Shown here piece after piece: positions 12,302 to 23,490 of a stretch of 64,000 nucleotides of DNA; the first letter of the stretch is position 1, and each line of letters begins with the position of its first letter. A model generated the notes under the pieces. That model saw only the letters and a program-made list of their open reading frames with translations. It made no database searches and was not told where the DNA came from. Source of the DNA: Lepidodermella squamata (lineage: Eukaryota; Gastrotricha); contig JBLDXI010000001.1 in assembly GCA_047495785.1 (NCBI GenBank), forward strand, positions 3,410,001 through 3,474,000. The letters run 5' to 3'. Made by a program: the position numbers and the translations under genes.

Positions 12302-15300
12302 ATGTCATCGAGGGCCCGAATTCGGGGTTTCACAGGTTGGGCGAATGTTCGCCTCATGCCATCTACAAAGCTTATGAGCAATATACTCAGCGAGATCATG
12401 ACCGGATCATATTTTAAAGTTCTGGTTGAAAGCATGACAGGATTGGAATCAAAGAGGATAACAAGCATGGATGCGTAAGAATTCAAACAAAATTGATTGC
12501 AAGTGATGCATTGATCTATATGAATCAGCTTGTCAGGAGCTCAACGTGAAATGAGAATGCAATGGATTGTTGAAGAGCTGAAAACACAGTATGAAGTTTG
12601 GTTAGATAACTGGTCATCCTTCTTGACGTCGTTTTTTCCAGGCGAGTGATTGCAAAGGAAGCTGAAGTTGATTCAAAATATTGCTCTATTCCATCTCCTG
12701 ACCATGTATGCTAATTACTCCAGTTTTTCAACTATTCCGTTTTATGCCAAATATGACTCTTTCCTTCAGATATTTGAGCTGATGTGGAGACTTGTCACAT
12801 ACGATATAGTTTTCCTGTGGGAACGTTACGATTTCCTGATGGTTGACCAGGACGATATTCTCGTGAAATTCAAATTTAATGTGAGAAGTTTCTGTCGGGA
12901 AATATGAACTTTACTTTTAAATTGCCCAATGTTTTTTTAGTGGGTTCCTGAAGTTCCCGCTGTGCAACCGAGGAAAGCGAAGAAAAAAGTCAATTTTCTT
13001 GCTGGCTTTGGAGGTGCTGCTGAGAAAATTGAATTCGAAGATGTGCCAACAGAAGTATGATTTCTGAACTTTTTATACTTGAATGAGATCAAAACTTTTA
13101 ACTGTTTTAAGCTTCTTGAATTCGATGAAATTTTAGAATTAGAGTTGAGCAAAACTGCTAGTAGAGCTAGCGAAAGAAGCGGTACCCGGAATTCCAATGA
13201 CCATGATGAAAATTATGAATACTTCACGATTTTAATTGTATGAACCACTGGTATTTCTTGTTTCACTTATTTATGATTTTTGATCGTAACGTCTGAATTA
13301 TCTTCGGATTGTGCAATATAAATTATTTACGCACATTGCACATTATATAAAATTTAATTCAAACCATTCATGAATCGCTTATCGATAATTTATGTTTAGC
13401 CTGTCGATCCATTTCCAAGCTCAGTCGAAATGAAGGCTTTCAAACACAATCGACCGAAAGCCACGCCATCGGCTAAAGACTGCATATTTGAAATTGTCAA
13501 CGCAATTTTGAGGGTTTGTTTCTTTTATGTTTCTTACTATCAGAAAACGTCTTCATCATCAGGGCTTGCTGTTTAGAAAGCTTGCAAACATTACACCATC
13601 TTAATCAGACTTAGAAAGCTCTAAAATTGATGTTTATTTGCGGATCGCAGAAGGACAGCCCAAGTCAATGTGTCGGTGTTGTAAGTAGAAAGTAGAATAA
13701 TTAGTGTAGCCATGCACCACTATCCCATCGGTCACAATCGCGCCGAACCACTACTAATCATAACATCTTGCTTTATTCAGCACCAAGATAACACTTCGTT
13801 TTTCGTTCGAGAAAATATCGACATCGCAAAACGTACGTGTTTTGTGTTTTAAATTAAAAGCATGAACCATAAGCATGGAAAAGTAAACTTCCTAACTTGT
13901 TGTGCTGTTCCGTAATAAGTTCATCAAAGGCAGTCGCAAACTTTGACGACTGAACTTACACCGATTTTTATTGCAACGGTAAACTTGTTTCAATTCTGCG
14001 AGTATGGCTATTACTTGCGATCTCCTTGCTTCTCTGTCGTTCGATTACTCTATCATCTGGCTTCAATATTTTCAAATTTTCCGAGATTATCGAAATTCTA
14101 ATATTTATCCATCACAGAGTTCCACTTCGACGCAAGATGACATATCGGTAGGCTTCAATTGTGAATTCGGAATTTCGAGTAGATTTGTACGAATCGTTTC
14201 GATAGGACCTAATCCAGATCGCGGATGTGAGGATATTGGTTCCGCTGATCAATTACTTCTTTGGAAACGTTTTCACCGCCGATGTCATGCTAAATGATCG
14301 GTAAATTTTTCGAATTTCAATGAATTCTGTTTTAAATAACCTTCCTTCAGCTGGAGCATGAACATCATTTTGAGAACGGCCGATAAATTGACCATGCTTG
14401 AAGGTACAGCCATAAAAACGGAGGATTTAGCCGAGGTAATGCGGAGCAGTTATCCGTTATATCTTTTTAGTTTGATTCCATATTTCAGGCTGATAAAATG
14501 GCAACTTGTGCTTATTTGTGCTCCTTATTCATGATGGGATTTAAATATCGCCAAGCATCAGCAGTATTACGCATTGAGGTTGGTTATATCAGCTGTTAAG
14601 ATGATCAACTAAGTTTGCCCATTCGTCTATTAGGCGTTTTTCAAAGATCAAATGAAGTCGATGCAACGCCAGGTTGCAGAACTGAAGGTTTCCGGAAATA
14701 GCAATGAATATTTCAAGCGCCATGCCGAATGCGAAAAAGCTACCGAAGCGATTAAAAAAGGTTTTGAAGTTCTAATCAGTCGGATTCTCTGGATTAATCA
14801 TATTAAATTTCTTAGAACTGGATAGGCTTGGAAAAATCTTCGATGTCCCGATGTTGAGAAAATGGAAAAAGAACGTAGACACAATCAAAAAGAATGTGTA
14901 CGACGAAATAATCGAGGCCATGAATCGGCGGTTCGAAACTGTGAGGATCCCGAAAAATATCACTCTCAACAATTTTTGCATTAGCCACGTCATCAACTTG
15001 GTTGGTTTACTGAATTATTCAAAAGAATTATCAGTTTTAATTTTGGAAAATATTAGTTTTTGACTAACGGCGTGGCATTCTTGCTCGTCGAAAGCAAGCA
15101 AACAGTTCCAAGGTCTACCAAATTGGTTGTCAAAAAGAAAGCAACAGGGAAATATTATGAAAATTTCTCAGGCAGGGAAGAAGAAGCACGTATGTTCTCA
15201 TTTTGGTAAAAAAAAAACAACCGTAAATTTCGATTTCCTTCAAGAAAAATTATTCAAATTTCTGTCTGTTCGACCGAAAGATGAGGAAATAGTCATATCT

Positions 15301-18300
15301 CCGGAGAAATACGCAGACAAACTTGAGGTTTACATCGAGTTCAGCGGAGGGAACCGCCGCCTATCGGAAGGGATGTCGTTTCTCTACCAAATTTTCCCAT
15401 CTGATTTTGGCATGTACCTTCAACAATTGCTGAGTGCCGCTAAGACCAACCGCCACGCTTCGGTTCAAACTCTACTCGACTTTTTCAGCCCGACTTGGCC
15501 GGCATTTGTCGACGAGCGCGACCCGAAAACAGGCGAGACAGCATTGCATGCAGCCGCTGAGGCGGGTCATACCGACATGGTTGAGTTGCTACTGGAAAAT
15601 TACGCGAAAATCAATGTTCAAAATCGGCGACTTGAAACTCCGCTTCATTTAGCGATGGAAAATTTCCAGCGTTTGACGGCTCAAACTCTAGCCGAGTGGG
15701 GTTGTAATTTGAATGTTGGCAATCTGCGCGGTGAAAATGCGATGGCCGTTTGCAAGAATGGAACCCTGGTGAACCATATTTTTGGTTAGCTCGTTCCAAA
15801 ATTTTTATTAGCTGAAATTCCGAAAATTCCAATTTTTTGTCAAGATTGGAGTAACTATTGCAGGCATTCAGCTGAGTGCGTCGCTCGTGACCACGATACT
15901 GGTTATCTATTGTCCGCCATTAAAATGCACAAGCTGGGGCAGAAAGCTTTCGTCAGCCTTCGAAGCCGGTATATTTATTCAAATTTATCATTAATTATTC
16001 AAAATTTGCCTCTTATTTAGCGTTATTGCTGGTAGTACTCTGTTGCATGCAGCCGCCTTTTTAGGAAGCATCGATGCTGTTAAAGAGCTTTTGGATCTCC
16101 ATGTAGACCCGAACGTTAGAGACTACAAAGGTACCTAATTTTCTTAGTAAATATACATTTTTCAGTATTTTTTTTATGAAATTTCAACCCTGGTACACTT
16201 GGAATGACAGAATATTTCATGTCACTGAGCCATCAAATTTTTATCTAGGAATCGATTAATTATTCGGAATGATCTTCATTTACAGCGATTTTTCTCAATT
16301 TTTTATAGGAGCTACTCCATTGCATTGCACGACTGACTTTTCGATCGCGAAAGCCCTGCTTTTAGCCGGTGCGTTGGTGAATGCTACGGATCGCGAGGGC
16401 AACACACCGATGCACTTGCGCGCGTTTGGCGGCTCAATCGCTGAAGCTAAAAACAAGAAGCGAAAGGAAGCTCAAAGCGTGGCAAGTGGAGTTGAAAGTG
16501 CAAGAGATCAGCCTGCGTCATCAATCGATCTTAGCACCGATGTAGTTGGATCTCAGCTGACGTTGAACTCGAGCCGCGAGGAAAAACTCGATCCGAAACT
16601 ACTGAACTTACTGCTAGATTTCAGCGCGGACTTCACCGTTAGAAACAAGAAGGTTTGTTCAAAAAATTGTAAAAGTCATGAAAAAAATATTTTTATTGAG
16701 TAGTCGGTAAAAATGTGTTGATATCTCTTCGTAAAATTGGCTTGTCCTTTTAGGGTCTTTTGCCTATTCACTGCGCAGCTATCAGAGGGCGGCAAGATAT
16801 GATCGAATTTCTCCTCCTGCCAAACGTTGATCCATCAAAACTGCAAGAGGCCGCTCTATTCGAAGAAACCACGAAAACGCCGTCTCTCACTTACTTGGCT
16901 CTGGCGTAAGTTTTCGTTTGAATAAATAGCCTCCTGATTAAACAATCTGAACTTCTAGATATGGACACATCGACTGCGCGACTTGGTTTGTCCAGCTTTT
17001 GAAAATTGTGAAAAAAGATATTTACATAATTGATTTTCTAGGCTTTGTAACAAAGCTGGTTTCAAGCTTAAAGACGGCGAGGCCGATGAATTGGTCTTGA
17101 AATTGCTGACCCACAAAATGAAACTGTAAGTGTCGCGTATAGATAAGAATTAACCGAATTCGTTAATCTTATCTGAAAACAGCGCTGAGCTGGACGTCAC
17201 GCTGAGATTCGTGTTAGAAAACGGAGGAGACCCAAATCCACTCAACGCTGATGGAAACAGGTAGGTGGAAAATTTACTCCATTTACTCGATGTTACGATT
17301 ACAAAAAACGGCCCCATTGCCCAGCTCAAAGTCCAAGGTATTTGCTCTAAGACGATCCCATTTTTTTTCTCTTACCGTATTTACTCAGTAGCGCTACAAA
17401 ATTGTCTTGTACAGTGTATGGATCGTAGTTGCATGCATGCAGTTCATAATTTCTTTCATTCATGAGCTAATAATCGTATTAAGGAGTAATGATGGCTCTT
17501 CATATGTAGTATCAAAACTACGCACATACAGCTGGCTGATGATTGCCGCCAAACTGCACCGGGGTCGCTTAGCTTAGTGTACTCAAGATGGTAAACATCA
17601 CTTATCGCGTTACTTCGAAATGTTTATTAAACCTCCTTCTTTCTTTCGCATGTTTAAAACATTCAATTTGCACCGATTATGCCGTAGATGTTGTAATAAT
17701 AATATAGTAGACGGATATAATGATAATTACGGTATGAATTTCAACGAAGAGACGAAAAACAAAGGTCAAAACGTGTTTCACACTCGCTCTTTCCATTTTC
17801 CATGCGTATAGCAGACGTGTAAATCACATCAATATTTCTCCATAAATTTGAACGGCACATTTATAGCAAATATTATTACCTTTTCCTAATGAAGACCAGG
17901 CCAATAAATGCAATATATCTATTTATTCAGACTAGCGCTGTCATAATAATTATTAATTAGGAAATATCTGCTTGAAACAATAAAATGTGTCAGGTAAATC
18001 GGCATTTTCCTCTTATATTTTAATCATGTGACGAGAAATACCCTTCCCCATATATTTAACAGCAAAGATGAAACGATAAATTAACAACGAAAAATAATTA
18101 TAAATTCAAAAATACGCGCCGGTACGTGACAAATATCGATATTCAAGTATAGTTACATAGAAAAAGCGATTCATAAATTCACCGAAGAAACATTCGCCAT
18201 CCTACATAACGCAGCCTTGAGACTACAGATTTCTTTCCTCTAAGTAGTTCTTCAGGCAAGAAGAGCAGAAGATAGAAAAGGCATAATATGTACCTCGACT

Positions 18301-21300
18301 TCGAGCTGCATAAATGAGTTTAAGATGCGCAAATAACTAATATTCCATGCCACAAACATTTTTCATCTATCAAGTCATCATCTCATTCACCGCTCATTCA
18401 TCACTCAAGATGAACCAGCAATTGAAAGCGCGATTCTCGACGTTGAACAACGCTGATATATTACTACTGACTTCTTTGGTTGACGCAAATTCAGACCAGA
18501 GCCATGAATTAAACGAGGCGGCGTCGCTCCTCAACATATGACGAAAGTCGAGTTGATGCATAATCCTGCAAAAAATACGTCAAATTCATGACTCGGGATG
18601 AATATCTAAATTTACCAAGTAGCTGAAACGAATGGATGACGAAAAATACTGAGCAAGTCCCCATACGGAATATAGCAGGTGAGAGGAAAGAGTGTGAAGT
18701 TGAACCGTTGACAGTAACCAGTCAGTATACTGGTCCACAACCTTGCTGTCGTCTTGCAAACAGCCATTGAAGTCAAACATGCCAGGAGCAGCGGCTTGCA
18801 GATAGGCGCGAATAAATGAGGATTGCTGCTCATGGCTAGGCCACTTTTGAGGCTCATACCGAAAATACGGAGCTTCTTTGCGGCTGTAGTCGAATGTCCA
18901 TTCCATGAAATGATTGGCGATATCAAATGACCGATAGTTGTATGAGCTGTACTCGTAATCAATAAATGTGAGCAAGTCGTCTTTAAACTGCAAGCTTCCC
19001 GAAGGCCCAATCGCGGATTTCTCAGTGGACAACAGAATGTTACCACCTTGCAAGTCATTGTGACAGAAAGCAACATGGGGGATAAGATCGCCGACTGGCT
19101 TTTCATATTTTCGAATCACAGCCTCTGTCGAGACGACATATAAATAAAATCAGTAGTATAAACCACAACGGCCACAAACCTTCAAGATTTTCGATCTCCT
19201 TTGATAAATTCATTTGCAGAATATGATCTAACACAGCAGCATCGACAGTGCTAGTTTCTTTCTGGCCATTTTGATCTTCATAAGCTGAGGTTACTTCATC
19301 CAACCATTCACGCATGTTATCAAACAACCATCTAGGTTTTTTACTGAGAGGCATGTTGACTGCATGCAAATGTGCCATTTTTGTAGCGATATTGAACGAA
19401 ATGTGTGGGTTCGAGAGTTCATGAGGCCTTAATGTACGACAAGGAATATATTCTTCCAGTCGCCCACCAGGAAATATACCATGCAGCCTCGGGCCTAACT
19501 TTCTTTCCGCGAGTAAAGCAAATACAACTGAAATGCAAAGAAATGCATTGAATGGAAGATGAAATTCGTTATTATACCTGCATCTCTGGTTAGCCTGTTA
19601 GGATCATCTCTGAGATGACTTCCGTAAAGCCGGAGGAGCACGTGCCGAGGTTCACCAGACATGGTCGTCTTAATTGCTGATGGTACGGAGCAGAGGAATA
19701 CTTCATTAGACATGCCACCAGATAGGGCTTTAATCCTCAGGTCATTAGGGTTGATATCACTCCAGACACCTCCCAAAAAATCAGAGCACAGCTTTCCGAC
19801 GTCCTCGCAGAAGTTCTTTGATGATAGCATGATAGCATAAATTGATAGATTTCAGATCATTTCAAAACACTAAGTAGAATGAACTTGATTAATAGAATAC
19901 TCGAGATTTGCAGCAATAACAAAACACGTTAGGATATTAGAAATAATTTCCCCTTATGATTTGTTGATGATCACGGATATTGAGTGGAATAAATATTTCA
20001 AATTCTCATCATTAAGAAAAGAGAAAAAAATCGCGCGACGTGACACACGACATATAACTTAGTGGTAAATGGTAACCACCATTCACTGAGGCCTCAGGCC
20101 TCAAGTCGAATTATCGGGTAAGGTGGCAGTTCGGTAGGGAGAAGGGAGACACAAAATGGAGATCGACAATGACACGAATATTAATAGCCGAAGGTTCAAT
20201 CATGTAGTCCAATACGCTAGAGACTTCCTTCAACTCGATACAAGGTTCATTGAGATACGGGCTGGGCGAGCAAATACCGGAATGCACCGCTTAATGGGAA
20301 CAAAAAAAACCAGCACCACACCCGAGGGGAATAGGATGGAGTAGACTTTGAACTGTAGGTCATCGGTCCTAACGTAAAATAAGCTATATTTCGCCGAACG
20401 ACTGCGAAGCTGCACAGGGCTCTGAATAACGCGAAAAAATAGCGACGCCCTTAAAAATAGCGGTGAGAAAGAAAATAAAAGATTTATTCTCAAAATTGGT
20501 AACAAAATATGTTAAATGATTTTCCTGCAAAATTATATTGGTTGGAATACTTACTTATTGCCGCATGATTGCGGCACCGGTCCGCTTAGTTTTTTCAAGC
20601 GTCAGCTCTGACTCATCCCTGACCCGGTTCAGTCTTCACGATTCAAGCTGGATTCGAAAACCAACGTTGCTGGTTTCATGTACTTCTGCGCGGAAGGAAT
20701 GCTCAAGCGCACTGGACAAACTGCCGATTTCTCGCCATTTTCTTTCGCTTCAACCCAGCGATGGTATCCGCTATGACCAAGGCAAGCGTTGAGACGAAGT
20801 AGGTTCCAAACGGGAAATCTAGAGTTAGTAGAACGCTACGAGGGAGACCAGGATATATTATTCTTTCTGTAATGCATACGCTCAGTGTGTATTTTTTCAC
20901 GCGCTGTTCATCGTCACGGCATGCAAATTTCACCAGGAGCATGCAAAACTTATCAGACTTTCAGTTGTGGCTGATTAATTCGCGGGTTGGTGCGGGAAGA
21001 ATAGTTGGAATCTGAAATGACTCACGATATGCAATGTCGTTTAATGACATTTCCTCTTTTTGAACCAAGGCTTTGAAACAATGAAACAATGAAACAATGA
21101 AAAGTTTTATTTTTCCTCCTCCGCTGGTTCATTGTTGGCTTGTGATGGTAATATTCGCACAACAAGAGGAAACGTTTTACCGCAAAGGTTTAGGGGAGGG
21201 TGACGATCAGCGATCACGGGGTGCCGCCATCGGTCAGATCCGTGAAGAGCCTGCTTTTCGCATGAAATTCGAAATTCGCTATTGTTAGGTTTTGAATTTC

Positions 21301-22148
21301 AGACCATTCTTTTATATTAAGGCTTGTATTTTTAATCACAAGATCGGAAATAAGCAACAGCGATCGAAATGTTTGCTTCTTACCTCCAAAGGACTAACAC
21401 TCCATTTTCTCATACGATTAATGTTAGAAGCTTTATTCGTATCATAACAGATCTACCATCCATTGCTTTAATGAGCTTCGCCGATTTTAATAAATGCTGA
21501 TGTTTTTTGTCCAGTGCCCTTCATTTTGCCGCAGTCATGAGAGACACCGTCAATCCGATTCATCTACTAGTAGCCCATGGAAGTGACATTAATAAGCGAA
21601 ACGCTAGCGGTAAGTAGCTAACCCCGTGTAATTTCTGTCGTTCCTGTATAAATTGAGCCGTTATTTTTCAGGCTGCACTCCCCTAATGTTCGCGTGCAAG
21701 GAAAACAATATCTTTACAGCGTACGAATGACTCTAAACTTAATTCACGCTCAAATAATCATTTTTTATAATACAGAATCGCCTTATTAACAAATGGAGCC
21801 GATCCAAATATTACCAACGTTGATGGCCTGGCACCGTTTGATGTAGTGCCGGATTTAGACGAATGGATCCACTCCGGAATGTTTGATCATAATCTGATTC
21901 GACTAATTGAAAGTAACAGAGACTCAGCCAATATTTCATCATGTTAATGACTTCTTTCCTCCTTAGAGCACACTTTGAAACAAGGCCGGCTTCTTGTTCA
22001 CACCATTTCCAACAAAATCGATCAACATCAGCTGAGCCTTATGAGCAGCCAATCTGGGCGACGATATTCATCCCAACAAAGAACGGAACAACCGCATGAA
22101 GATGGCCGAGAATTAATCCCTTCAAATCATTACCTTACGCTTTATTGA
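12302..22148 (+). CDS. Tandem calponin-homology-like and ankyrin-repeat protein, 1201 aa, 29 exons
   Basis: Twenty-nine exons join in phase (3606 nt): 12302-12474, 12529-12588, 12642-12705, 12770-12880, 12941-13054, 13112-13237, 13400-13513, 13615-13680, 13781-13832, 13920-13978, 14118-14147, 14206-14300, 14351-14435, 14489-14578, 14634-14760, 14816-15000, 15057-15189, 15245-15784, 15845-15968, 16021-16130, 16309-16652, 16754-16905, 16959-16985, 17042-17125, 17183-17260, 21515-21609, 21672-21720, 21776-21912 and 21967-22148. Residues 1-135 resemble a CH domain (GFTGWANVRLM, QWIVEELK, HIFELMWRLVTYDI). A second CH-like region lies near 235-445 (LINYFFGNVFTADVMLNDRW, ADKMATCAYLCSLF). Ankyrin repeats run from about 655 to 1130 (GETALHAAAEAGHTDMVELL, STLLHAAAFLGSIDAVKELL, ATPLHC, SALHFAAV). 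CH domains commonly bind actin or microtubules, so a cytoskeletal scaffold is plausible. I cannot name the family. A poly(A) signal lies at 22188. Exons 8-11 are the least certain. Confidence 0.85.
17261..18508. other. Proximal part of the 4.25-kb host intron
   Basis: This is the intron of the CH-ankyrin gene between its donor (17261) and the 3' end of the nested kinase gene. It is AT-rich, and short open frames here lack domain or splice support. No gene is seen. Confidence 0.5.
18509..19830 (-). CDS. Choline/ethanolamine kinase, 388 aa, nested in an intron
   Basis: Four exons join in phase: 19830-19578, 19527-19180, 19124-18616 and 18565-18509 (1167 nt). The enzyme phosphorylates choline or ethanolamine with ATP, the first step of the CDP-choline (Kennedy) pathway in the cytosol. 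Diagnostic features are ALSGGMSNEVFLC (N-lobe, about 36-48), the LLRLYG strand, the Brenner catalytic motif HNDLQGGNILL (about 222-232), and the choline-kinase motif FIDYEYSSYNYRSFDIANHF (about 254-273) with the DFG-equivalent Asp. The C-terminal end LDYASTRLSSY matches the family's closing helix. The gene lies wholly within one intron of the CH-ankyrin gene, on the opposite strand. Whether choline or ethanolamine is preferred cannot be told from sequence. Confidence 0.92.
19831..21514. other. Distal part of the host intron, 5' flank of the nested kinase gene
   Basis: This stretch carries the promoter side of the nested kinase gene and runs to the acceptor TTTTTTGTCCAG at 21514. I saw no tRNA, repeat array or supported exon. 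A small palindromic motif (GAGGCCTCAGGCCTC) occurs near 20088-20102. Confidence 0.45.
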
Positions 22149-22153
22149 CAATC

Positions 22154-22193
22154 TTTATTCCTTTTGCAGAATCATCAAAATTATTTTAATAAA
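22154..22193. terminator. Overlapping convergent poly(A) signals
   Basis: A plus-strand AATAAA at 22188-22193 sits 40 nt past the CH-ankyrin stop. A minus-strand AATAAA at 22154-22159 sits about 100 nt past the csn-5 stop. If both are used, the two 3' ends overlap by several tens of bases. Confidence 0.5.
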
Positions 22194-22256
22194 AATTTCA
22201 CATTACAGAACGATCAGATTTAGCGCATTTGTTTTGAGAGAACACAGGTTTGAATT

Positions 22257-23411
22257 TCAAGACGGTGGAATGTTTTGCGGCAAACCGAAAATTGATCGCT
22301 TAATCATTTGAGCCATCATGCTTTGAGCCATTTCGGTCGAAAACTTGCAACTATACAAATGATTTTGTGATCCAATGAAGTATGACCGTGAAAAAACTCA
22401 CCAGTCGGTAACTGCTTTCGACATTTTATCGTTAGTAGTACGATCAGGCATCGGCATGGCGAATTCAGCGCGGCCAAATTGCTGCTCAACCTGTTCAAGT
22501 TTATCAGCCACGTCAACCAATTGCGAAGTAATGTGCTCCTCATTCTAAAATAAAATTGGAAAATTAAGAGATAAAGAGACTTTTCTAAAATATTAACCGT
22601 CAATAGTGGCGATGAGGCTAAAACGTTGCTCCAATACAAATTCCAGAGACTTTCAAGAAGACGCTGGTCAAGTTGAGATTTGAAATACGTCACATCGAGT
22701 TGGTAATATTGCTTGCAATGAACGCCGAAATCTTCGATTTTGTTCAGCGGAATCGACTGATACTCCTGGGGTGTGTCGTCCTGAGGTCTGAAACCTTTGG
22801 GATAAGTTCGGAAAGCACCAAGATGAACTTTTCCGGCCGTGATTGTTTTGATTGGATCGACAACAATAGCCAGGTATGGATCTTGGTACTGCTGGTTCTG
22901 CATTTGCGTATCGCAGTCGATGCCGGAAAGCCAACAGCCGTAGTCAGGATGCGAATGATACCAGCCAATAACATTTTCAGGACGACCGGCCTTGAAAAAA
23001 ATGAAATTATTATTTTCTCGTTCAGTTATACTAGTTTACGCTTTTAATTGAATCCGTATATTTGACCATGTATTCGTAAGCTTGAGCCTGGGCGTTGACT
23101 CGAGTTTCAGTACCTTCAACAGGCAAGGCGAAAGAATCCATGACAATCATAGTCGGGCCATCGACTTTCCCCATAATCAGACCCATAACTTCCTTCCGGC
23201 CACCAGATCGACAATGAATAACCATTTTCAGTAAAGCAATTGCCGAAATCTTAACATGTTGAAAGTAATGTGGCTCTTTTTCCCAGGGTTTCGCCTGTAG
23301 AATTTCCTGCTGCTGCCGTTTATCATACTTGTAAATTTCGTCGATTGAAGCGACTGTTTCCATTTTATTCTCCTGCTCCCATCGCTTGAAAAAATTCTGA
23401 ACACTCTTCAT
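22257..23411 (-). CDS. csn-5: COP9 signalosome subunit 5 (JAB1), 333 aa
   Basis: Four exons join in phase: 23411-23040, 22990-22598, 22544-22402 and 22350-22257 (1002 nt); human CSN5 is 334 aa. CSN5 is the zinc metalloprotease of the COP9 signalosome that removes NEDD8 from cullins. The MPN+/JAMM site is complete: Glu74 ([10 protein letters not shown]) and the H-x-H-x10-D motif in [16 protein letters not shown] (His136, His138, Asp149). [16 protein letters not shown], the insert around [18 protein letters not shown], and [17 protein letters not shown] are also diagnostic. The last exon (22350-22257) is short; the frame and the helical end ([14 protein letters not shown]) fit the family. A TTTTTTAG acceptor lies 18 bases before the ATG, and the DDX18 stop is only 80 bp upstream, so this is probably the downstream gene of a trans-spliced operon. 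Confidence 0.95.
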
Positions 23412-23490
23412 TATTTCGAAAAACTCTAAAAAATAATTGGTGATATAATTTGTTTTATTTTTTTCCTCCAACCACAACAACGCGTTTCAA
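23412..23490 (-). promoter_or_regulatory. Intercistronic region with probable trans-splice acceptor
   Basis: Only 79 bp separate the DDX18 stop from the csn-5 start on the same strand. The sequence is T-rich and carries AATTATTTTTTAG shortly before the csn-5 ATG. This spacing is typical of nematode operons in which the downstream gene receives a spliced leader. Confidence 0.6.

Noticed and set aside
20037-20130. tRNA-like text around GTGGTAAATGGTAACC...AAGTCGAATTATC
   Set aside because: The A- and B-box matches are poor and no acceptor stem or cloverleaf can be drawn.
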